64,000 bases of DNA from Phallusia mammillata. Lineage: Eukaryota; Chordata; Ascidiacea; Phlebobranchia; Ascidiidae. Below the pieces are notes generated by a model, which made no database searches, was not told the origin of the DNA, and saw only the letters and a list, made by a program, of their open reading frames with translations. The stretch is from contig QLIY01000421.1 of assembly GCA_003260075.1 (NCBI GenBank), forward strand, positions 1 to 64,000, in the 5' to 3' direction. Shown here piece after piece: positions 62,101 through 64,000 of this stretch; the first letter of the stretch is position 1, and each line of letters starts with the position of its first letter. The position numbers were made by a program, and so were the translations under genes.

Positions 62101-64000
62101 CAAATTTCTTTTCAAAACAACCATCGACTCCGGGTGTTATGGACAGCTCATCTGCATATTCAATGGAGTCAAACATCATTACATCTGAACCTTCAGCTAC
62201 TAGTCAGACACAAACCGTTTTGGATGAAACTGAGCCTACATCTGATATTGTGTCGACTGCACAGAGTTTAACAGGTAACAGTGGAGTTGTTGATGGCCAT
62301 GCACATGACAAATTTTAAACACATAAAGTTAAACATGGAATTAAAACTAATTGTGGGCACAATCAAGTTTTGAGTTTTACAAAAACTTTTTAGTATAGCA
62401 AGGCTGTTTTCTTAAAAATGATACTTACCAAGTCCTCTGTGAAAATTTGTCAGTTTGGCTGGATCCAAACCTGAAAGTGCTTTTTGCAAATACTTATTTT
62501 AAATTCATTATTTTCATTCTAATTTAGGTGTTTAAATCACAAAATTTATTTACATTTATAAGAAAATGGAAGGTCAACATCAGATCATCACTTTGGTCCT
62601 TCCAAACAGCCAAGACCCAGCAACAAACGAGCAGGTACATTTTATAACAGAGTGAATCCAGTTGACTTTTTGTTCAGAGCTGATAATGATATACAAAATA
62701 CTAAAGTTTTTTATTGTATGCAGATTATCCGGAACACATTGAGGTCGAGAAATCATCCATTGAAATGTTGGATATTACAGACTCTACTTTTACAGGCTTT
62801 ACCACCAGTCTAACTGAGTTTGGTGATGTGAGCCCTGAAATACAACCTACAAGCATTTTGAAGACATCTGTTAACATAACCATTCGAAAACACCCTACAA
62901 CCAAAGAGCTGGAGTTTAAAGATATTGAATCTGAGTGGAATCTAATTGATGATGGATCAAGCTCAGATGATACCATTACCCAAAGATCAATAACACCGAA
63001 TTCCACAGATACCACAATTGAAAAGCCATCAAGAGGAGAAACTGGATCAGTCCTAAGTGACAACATTACCAGAAGGTTCATAACATCAAAATCCACAGAT
63101 ACTACAATTGAAAGGCCACCAAGACAAGATGACAGATCAACCTCAAGTGATACCATTACCCAAAGGTCAATAACACCAACATCTACAGATGTACCAATTG
63201 AAAAACAACCATCAGGAAAACTGCCCAAGTTAGCCGATACCAGCCTAAGAAAGCGACCGAAAATGGTTAAGACAACTGAAATGCCTGGCAAGAAACAACC
63301 TGTACAAAAGCACCGGGGTAGCAGTAGTCAGCAGGAACCTGTAGTTATGCCACAAGATCTGGTAAACATGAGAGGTCTGAAACAACCACCAATCCAGCAA
63401 CAAGTCCCTGCACATATCAGCAAGCAGAAACTAACAAAACCAAAAGTGCCACACTCTGTGGACAACCGGAGTCAGCAACAACTAACAACAGACAAGGTTG
63501 AGTATAAAGACACCCCAATAGGAGATGACAGCTCAATCTCCGGAGACATTACTAGCCAAATTTCAATAACATCAAACTCCACAAACACCACAATTGAAAA
63601 GCAACCAACAGGAAAACAGCTCAAGTTAGGAGACACCAGCCCCCCAAAACAACCAAAAATGGTTAAGACTGAAATGCCTGGCAAGAAACAACCTGCACAA
63701 AAGCATCAGGGTGGCAGCAGTCAACAGCAACCTGTAGCTATGCCACGAGATCTGGTAAACATGAGAGGTCCGAAACAACCAGCAGACCAGAAACAAGTTC
63801 CTGCACATATCAGCAAGCAGAAACCAACAAAGCCAAAATTGCCACACTATGTGCACAAGTGGAGCCAGCAACAACTTACAACAGACAAGGTTGAGTATAA
63901 AGACACCCCAATAGGAGATGACAGTTCTGTCTCAGGAAATATTAGCAGCCAAACGTCAATAACATCAAACTCCACAAACACTGCAATTGAAGAGCAACCA
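15850..64000 (+). CDS. Giant mosaic CCP/lectin/kringle receptor with polycystin-1-like membrane region (3' end beyond window)
   Basis: About 90 exons, read by matching GT/AG sites and phases, form one continuous coding gene. Order: signal peptide, ShKT, TSP1, LDLa, ricin-like, TSP1, C-type lectin-like, ricin-like units, two kringles, two CCPs, lectin-like and ricin-like units, about 30 CCPs with a ricin-like insert, discoidin-like segment, TM1, PLAT-like, TM2-3, loop, TM4-5, repetitive cytoplasmic tail. The TM1-PLAT-TM2/3-loop-TM4/5 order is that of polycystin-1 family receptors. Many exons appear twice because of unmerged haplotypes. No protein of exactly this architecture is known to me. 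A surface recognition role is inferred. The main uncertainties are small unseen exons, joins across G runs, and whether everything is one transcript. Confidence 0.75.
16346..16732 (+). CDS. Receptor exons 3-4: thrombospondin type 1 and LDL-receptor class A domains
   Basis: Exon 16346-16518 encodes a TSP1 repeat: the W-ladder GWSRWSPWSDCSAVGC, then an Arg-rich strand RRSRLRRC and terminal cysteines CTRGNC. Exon 16576-16732 encodes an LDLa module with its calcium box: ICDGYRDCLDSADEGNC. The intron between them is only 57 bases. Confidence 0.85.
16856..17992 (+). CDS. Receptor exons 5-7: first ricin-type beta-trefoil unit
   Basis: Exons 16856-17043, 17661-17765 and 17865-17992 encode GLCISRTNN, SQRWTCDSNGSLLLLES and a third strand set. 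The QxW motif (QRW) and CL-type repeats mark a ricin-B-like trefoil, which often binds carbohydrate. Introns carry two haplotype duplications with G runs at 17235-17245 and 17512-17521. Confidence 0.6.
18088..18765. mobile_element. hAT-type non-autonomous element with intact 8-bp target duplication
   Basis: The ends are TAGGGATGTGCC on the left and GGCCCATCCCTA on the right, inverted with one mismatch. They are flanked by identical CTTACTGT at 18080-18087 and 18766-18773. The 8-bp duplication and end type indicate hAT. A long sub-terminal inverted repeat (GCTCGG-rich) is visible. No transposase is present. It lies in a receptor intron and contains another element. Confidence 0.88.
18186..18566. 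mobile_element. Second hAT-type element nested in the first
   Basis: The termini CAGGGTTGCCAT / ATGGCAACCCTG are perfect inverted repeats. The flanking TCTACAAG is duplicated exactly at 18178-18185 and 18567-18574. The 381-base insert is AT-rich with sub-terminal repeats (AAATAAGGACA). It inserted after the outer element. Confidence 0.9.
19072..20532 (+). CDS. Receptor: second TSP1 repeat and C-type lectin-like domain
   Basis: Exon 19072-19257 encodes LWSECSSDCVGLGIAKRFRK and further cysteines (TSP1), then starts a lectin fold with CPKGFDNSSF. The join to 19806-19999 in phase 1 gives AWTCFRVFADDPKNLTDARK SC, as in a C-type lectin N-terminal half. Exon 20424-20532 continues with INGDLVSLNYSND and HWHNVSLDLSD. 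An allelic copy of the last exon is at 20275-20371. The frame is also open past 19257 to a stop at 19280, so the donor at 19258 is inferred from phase and homology. Confidence 0.65.
20725..26442 (+). CDS. Receptor: run of ricin-like beta-trefoil exons
   Basis: Exons at 20725-20807, 22017-22156, 22218-22297, 22805-about 23030 (broken by a 92-G run), about 23976-24206, 24570/25088, 24719/25235, 25364-25410, 25490-25674 and 26269-26442 encode repeating strands. Each shows a CL motif and W: GSCLIVNTS, SGLCLASESS, NFQWTTDGLF, SDLCVTAVEDTE, FALCMRVNASF, LSQHWSVL, TRVCLGVSL, HSLCLQ, WIHWKWANSG, DMCLTSAS. This spacing suggests two or three ricin-like trefoils. Joining 22156 to 22218 needs the donor gttaga and restores an open frame. 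Several exons exist in two allelic copies, so the exon count is not final. Confidence 0.55.
20830..21375. mobile_element. hAT-like non-autonomous element, partly duplicated
   Basis: The left end CAGAGGTGGGCAACCT (21049) and the right end AGGTTGCCTACCCCC are inverted. The left half occurs a second time upstream of the G run 20998-21007, as part of a haplotype duplication. A third, incomplete right end lies near 21780. No clean target duplication could be found. Confidence 0.5.
22377..22638. mobile_element. Foldback (palindromic) element
   Basis: The 62-base left arm beginning CAGACAGCACACAATG pairs with the right arm ending TGTGCACTGTCTG-like sequence (CATGGTGCACTGTCTG). A second, inner inverted pair (GCACTCAAGTTTGTTGGGAG / CTCCCAACAAACTGGAGTGC) makes almost the whole element self-complementary. 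No coding capacity and no obvious target duplication. It lies in a receptor intron. Confidence 0.75.
22851..22942. other. 92-base G run interrupting a receptor exon
   Basis: A pure G tract cuts the exon starting at 22805 (frame ...QLRLAIQSSSVML) from its continuation (WFLIQEGNSDLCVTAVEDTE). A real 92-base poly-G inside a coding exon is not credible. It is most simply a sized gap filler. Confidence 0.85.
23036..24010. repeat. Intron duplicated around a 13-G run
   Basis: Sequence 23036-23584 recurs at 23598-24006 with small deletions and base changes. The G run is 23585-23597. It is allelic, by the same logic as the other gaps. Confidence 0.75.
25277..25363. other. 87-base G run interrupting a receptor exon
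   Basis: A pure G tract lies between a lectin-like exon (TRVCLGVSLKMNLI) and its continuation (HSMLLQNHSLCLQ). The upstream 1.2 kb contains two interleaved allelic copies with shorter G runs at 24762-24772 and 24846-24855. Confidence 0.85.
26503..28076 (+). CDS. Receptor: two kringle domains
   Basis: Exons 26503-26665 and 27296-27595 join in phase 2 to give kringle 1: ECWQEDQTTYTGNRSW, GLSCQSWKVQYPRVH, GPYCRNPPSFRED, TWCYTLDRNVEWEECKFPTC. All six cysteines and the NxxxRWExC-type end are present. Kringle 2 starts in the same exon (ECITGAGLDYFGTV, PCLNWVQRQ) and ends in 27924-28076: HTFCRNPNNDKSPWCWISN, EYCSHIQKC. The last exon then enters a CCP (VRCPDPPTAPF). The Lys-binding Asp residues of plasminogen kringles are not obvious. 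Kringles act as binding modules in proteases and some receptors. Confidence 0.88.
28397..29589 (+). CDS. Receptor: first two sushi (CCP) modules
   Basis: Exons 28397-28526, 28865-28991 and 29391-29589 complete the CCP begun at the end of the kringle exon (LLYECDSGFYRTKNPSYDLI; GNWEGSAPSC). They encode a second CCP from VCSLKHDTVINASP to GEGVWSTDRLP. The last exon is read through to CPFGYIVAAHWCIK, which starts the next lectin-like domain. A small intron after 29480 cannot be excluded. Confidence 0.6.
29928..32465 (+). CDS. Receptor: second lectin-like and ricin-like block
   Basis: Exons 29928-30133, 30195-30315, 30372-30471, 30972-31211, 31512-31711, 31925-32162 and 32317-32465 join in phase. 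The first two resemble a divergent C-type lectin-like fold (DSLQCPEPARTIPIDAIN). The next two are ricin-like (SGKCLSG, KVQRWTCGSKSSLQLVVAND). The exons at 31512 and 31925 hold cysteine-rich, low-similarity sequence (CDCGWTENGTTPYSAKQ) that I do not recognise. The block leads into the next CCP. Confidence 0.55.
32809..35804 (+). CDS. Receptor CCP array, part 1
   Basis: Exons at 32809-32949, 33010-33085, 33582-33816 (split by a 57-G run), 34246/34469-34637, 35240-35346 and 35613-35804 encode about five CCPs. Typical half-modules are GSKIQYTCHDGFQFPNG, LKNGRWSED, SCPAPPHVEGLAYSGNS and CHASGTWIPNP. One exon is present in two allelic versions flanking the G run at 34385-34394. A 58-G run (35074-35131) sits in an intron. 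Further exons toward 36006 are less certain. Confidence 0.7.
33617..33673. other. 57-base G run in a CCP exon
   Basis: A pure G tract separates LDNQIITGIKVV from TSTCNKYGEWQPP, two parts of one CCP. It is a gap filler. Missing sequence of unknown length probably includes the CCP's second cysteine. Confidence 0.8.
34826..35073. mobile_element. Truncated hAT-like repeat
   Basis: CAGAGGTCACCAATATTTTT followed by GGGGGCCAGATTAG resembles the left end of a non-autonomous hAT element. No matching right end is seen before the 58-G run at 35074-35131. Confidence 0.35.
36096..36252. mobile_element. Small hAT MITE with intact 8-bp target duplication
   Basis: The ends CAGTGGTGGATTC / GAATCCCACCACTG are inverted repeats. 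TAAACAAT is duplicated exactly at 36088-36095 and 36253-36260. The 157-base interior has further inverted ACCGGTT motifs. It lies in a receptor intron. Confidence 0.9.
36457..37015 (+). CDS. Receptor: ricin-like unit embedded in the CCP array
   Basis: Exons 36457-36718 and 36850-37015 encode CHGGCLKGNS, LLWRWYPWNTTLL, SGMCLTSSRPG and LWKCYAINGIDRYVGLAV. The CL and W spacing resembles one ricin-like trefoil. It interrupts the CCP series, and a CCP remnant lies on each side. Confidence 0.5.
37328..37351. other. 24-base G run in a duplicated intron
   Basis: Together with the 10-G run at 37191-37200 it separates two copies of about 120 bases of intron (TAGAGATGGGACAAAACTGC...). It is a gap filler. 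Confidence 0.75.
37499..41396 (+). CDS. Receptor CCP array, part 2
   Basis: Exons at about 37499-37659, 37730-37950, 38341-38570 (allele 39300-39524), 39995-40188 and 40449-40625 (allele 41220-41395) encode about five CCPs. Half-modules include VKCARNGVWVPNND, LSVSCIEGLKPRD, VKVICSKGMWFED, CEPGYWFGMRQ, CSATGLWQPNV and CQNNGEWYPDPTL. The 38.4/39.4 kb pair differs at 9 amino acids out of about 77 with 4 silent changes. The 40.5/41.3 kb pair has four changes, all silent. A single N at 41517 and G runs at 38785, 40783 and 41103 mark the joins. Confidence 0.72.
39576..39743. mobile_element. hAT MITE present in only one of two allelic copies
   Basis: The element begins CAGGGGTGTACGCACC and ends GGTTAGGAACCACTG. 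GTTTAGTG is duplicated exactly at 39568-39575 and 39744-39751. The parallel copy of this intron near 38605 lacks the element, which shows a presence/absence polymorphism. Confidence 0.85.
41768..41945. mobile_element. Palindromic MITE
   Basis: The left arm CATCCTTATAAATTGAGACA... pairs over about 65 bases with the right arm ending ...TCTCAATTCATAAGGATG. The centre is AT-rich. It sits in one copy of a duplicated intron, directly after the G run 41757-41766. Confidence 0.65.
42095..47381 (+). CDS. Receptor CCP array, part 3
   Basis: Exons at about 42095-42299, 42680-42889, 43737-44164, 44510-44669, 45060-45161, 45321-45500, 45644-45754, 46124-46320, 46833-47036 and 47235-47381 encode about nine CCPs. 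Clear half-modules are VNMTCESGYVMHGG, ATVTCHDGYSLAAS, CDSYGRWVPDPST, FACDSGYWIGPTT, VTYKCRPGWTFSV, VTVSCGPGYVVFAG, CTENGNWIPS, CSLDGLWQPTDS and CLSSGDWAPDPKT. Each exon holds the back half of one CCP and the front half of the next. Partial allelic copies lie beside G runs at 41757, 42576, 43350 and 43955. Confidence 0.75.
46355..46445 (+). repeat. Possible tRNA-derived SINE head
   Basis: GCTTAGCTGGT resembles a pol III A box, and about 50 bases on GGGTTCGAAATTC resembles a B box. The segment would not fold as a proper tRNA. It lies in a receptor intron. Confidence 0.3.
47805..50861 (+). CDS. Receptor CCP array, part 4
   Basis: Exons at 47805-47944, 48222-48358, 48576-48661 (three-exon set repeated at 48682-49512 as the other allele), 49586-49731, 49957-50104 and 50326/50633-50861 encode about five CCPs. 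Motifs include AKYRCAAGFLFSPS, LNLKCGFGFTF, CGDDAQWSPNPKT, AVYQCVRGKWIDG, HYHCIPGYHASDG and CGVTGKWVMPNA. Alleles of 47805 differ only silently. Alleles of 48576 differ at L/H, G/D and A/D. Confidence 0.75.
51541..53889 (+). CDS. Receptor CCP array, part 5
   Basis: Exons at 51541-51783, 51960-52098, 52251-52343, 52397 (allele 52542)-52664, 52753-52881, 52941-53079, 53148-53259, 53449-53621 and 53680-53889 encode about six CCPs. Motifs include CIEGKWVPDPATN, CLGNGQWSHD, CSEDGRWTPEKK, CQSSGAWSPDHT, LKMRCDIGFVISPG and CLPDGTWDRYTS. The array ends SLSRPPG. The last G run (53965-53974) follows in the next intron. Confidence 0.75.
53840..54115. repeat. Last haplotype duplication, with a pol III B-box-like motif
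   Basis: The exon end and following intron (53865-53964) recur at 53975-54080. Both copies contain GGTTGTTGGTTCTAACCCC, which resembles a B box and could belong to a SINE. No A box is convincing. Confidence 0.5.
54495..56124 (+). CDS. Receptor: juxtamembrane region with discoidin-like segment
   Basis: Exons 54495-54915, 54980-55104, 55762-55899 and 55960-56124 join in phase. The first encodes about 140 residues that I do not recognise. The next three contain LLDGDPFTAWTPNEHAITWQ followed by FEVHLGLVYLIDEVMLMM. This is the D-G-D-xx-T-xW plus beta-strand pattern of discoidin (F5/8 C) folds. Potential N-glycosylation sites (NSS) are present. No GPS autoproteolysis motif (C-x-C-xx-HLT/S) precedes TM1, unlike polycystin-1. 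Confidence 0.5.
55133..55559. mobile_element. hAT-like non-autonomous element, degraded
   Basis: The left end TAGTGATGGGACGGG and right end GTCCCATCACTG are inverted repeats with sub-terminal GGTAC/TATCG motifs. The flanks (GTGTTTAT and TTGTTTGA) match at 5 of 8 positions, so the target duplication has eroded. It lies in the intron within the discoidin-like segment. Confidence 0.65.
56438..57441 (+). CDS. Receptor: TM1 and PLAT-like domain
   Basis: Exon 56438-56539 encodes TM1 (MMLFIIVAGVCLLFLPILTL), followed by VDHHNTQ. Exons 56619-56698, 56989-57222 and 57303-57441 encode a beta-rich domain: PLDVYLKVSMSKEKPSS, FVLDEFKTGAPSWTIKNVQA, FCAGGNWNKT. The order of strands, the SW-x-IKNV-x-A motif and the terminal C-x3-NW fit a divergent PLAT/LH2 domain. 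In polycystin-1 family proteins that domain sits cytoplasmically between TM1 and TM2. Confidence 0.65.
57785..58600 (+). CDS. Receptor: TM2 and TM3
   Basis: Exons 57785-57851, 57919-58063, 58192-58327, 58385-58490 and 58521-58600 join in phase. FVFPWPSIYTFHYITLMQCL resembles the FtRvQR entry to TM2 of polycystin-1 proteins, with TM2 continuing TCVLVAVIFHVYVNV. TM3 is TICLLLSMTIGVIVALLLRI, followed by basic AISKHERRLRSTRK (cytoplasmic). The remaining exons start the loop (NIQGGYLYNLLTTG). Confidence 0.68.
58660..59532 (+). CDS. Receptor: Ser/Thr-rich cytoplasmic loop between TM3 and TM4
   Basis: This large exon begins ITWMRERGTKQELMEK and encodes about 290 low-complexity residues rich in Ser, Thr and Lys. 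It contains a short tandem repeat HKVDQPP/HKVDQPQ and ends RPKEK at a gtaaaa donor. The frame runs on to a stop at 59550 if unspliced. Splicing to 59840 in phase 0 continues into TM4. Polycystin-1 has a comparable long Ser-rich loop here. Confidence 0.7.
59840..60245 (+). CDS. Receptor: TM4 and TM5
   Basis: Exon 59840-60057 encodes TFTPGSIVLGIMLALSAAML and TISYWIVQTHN (TM4). It ends GCAAG|gtttgc in phase 2. Exon 60116-60245 continues FLMDLIFVAFFGNISIG and LELICAYFLSFCGLIKL (TM5). The 58-base intron is supported because reading through gives a stop within 40 codons. The F-x-PG start and paired helices match TM4-5 of polycystin-1. Confidence 0.68.
60363..62274 (+). CDS. Receptor: cytoplasmic tail, large exon
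   Basis: This exon of about 637 codons starts VQDLLLRQKKKAKPICPRD, a basic juxtamembrane segment. It continues as hydrophilic sequence rich in Ser, Thr, Gln and Lys. Segments such as TKRKELPLKDIEYERKP recur in altered form in the next exons (TTKELEFKDIE). It ends in phase 1 at ACAG|gtaaca; without splicing the frame stops at 62318. No enzymatic domain is visible. Confidence 0.75.
62563..64000 (+). CDS. Receptor: repetitive cytoplasmic tail, open at window end
   Basis: Exons 62563-62634 and 62724-64000+ follow in phase 1. The second has no stop through base 64000. It contains two copies of a unit of about 132 residues (period 396 bases), from KMVKT-EMPGKKQP (63263, 63659) through LVNMRG, QVPAHISKQK and KVEYKDTPIGDDSS to SITSNSTNT-IE. 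Shorter repeats (ITQRSITP-STD) precede it. The tail is Lys/Gln/Ser/Thr rich, with many potential phosphorylation sites. Further transmembrane helices, if any, lie beyond the window. Confidence 0.75.

Noticed and set aside
62725..63291. Minus-strand open frame of 188 codons
   Set aside because: It is antisense to the repetitive receptor tail. Its Val/Ser-rich composition mirrors the repeat codons.
15024..64000. CRISPR array or prokaryotic defence system
   Set aside because: The DNA is eukaryotic. No regular short repeat-spacer pattern is present.

Overview
This is animal nuclear DNA. It is AT-rich, carries spliced genes with many short introns (57-70 bases in several cases) and has little space between genes. 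The gene set is bilaterian: NUB1, an Rpp25-like Alba protein, dynamitin, MGMT, an ENDOD1-type nuclease, NUDT12, mitochondrial ArgRS and APC11. The compactness, an operon-like gene pair with what looks like a trans-splice acceptor, and a mosaic receptor joining complement-type, lectin, kringle and polycystin modules point to a tunicate, most likely a highly heterozygous ascidian. That organism call is inference.

Left part (1-14.5 kb): ordinary housekeeping genes. NUB1 (+, 1397-3270) converges on a minus-strand run of MGMT (6997-6443), DCTN2 (6044-4902) and the Rpp25-like gene (4477-4007). A secreted DNA/RNA endonuclease (+, 8133-9191) and NUDT12 (+, seven exons, 9707-12145) follow. Then, on the minus strand, come RARS2 (14015/14024-12297) and, 68-77 bases upstream of it, ANAPC11 (14414-14093).

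Right part (about 15 kb to the window end): one giant plus-strand gene. Reading splice sites and phases by eye gives a single receptor: signal peptide, ShKT, thrombospondin-1, LDL-receptor class A, ricin-like beta-trefoil, second TSP1, C-type lectin-like, several more ricin-like units, two kringles, two sushi (CCP) modules, another lectin-like and ricin-like block, then a run of about 30 CCP modules with one ricin-like unit inside it. After these come a discoidin-like juxtamembrane segment, TM1, a PLAT-like domain, TM2-TM3, a Ser/Thr-rich loop, TM4-TM5 and a long Lys/Ser/Thr-rich repetitive tail still open at base 64000. The membrane half follows the polycystin-1 plan. The whole looks like a surface recognition receptor; ligand and role are unknown.

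Assembly state: 36 runs of G (most exactly 10 long, six of 24-92) interrupt the window, nearly all flanked by two near-identical copies of the same local sequence. They look like scaffold gap placeholders between unmerged haplotype contigs. Thirty-three of the 36 lie in the receptor's ectodomain region and none in its membrane/cytoplasmic half. The duplicated exons should therefore be read as alleles: some modules differ only silently (TSP1 and some CCPs), others mainly at amino-acid level (CCPs near 38.4/39.4, 48.6/49.4 and 52.4/52.6 kb). The introns also carry several small hAT-type and foldback elements, three or four with intact 8-bp target duplications.
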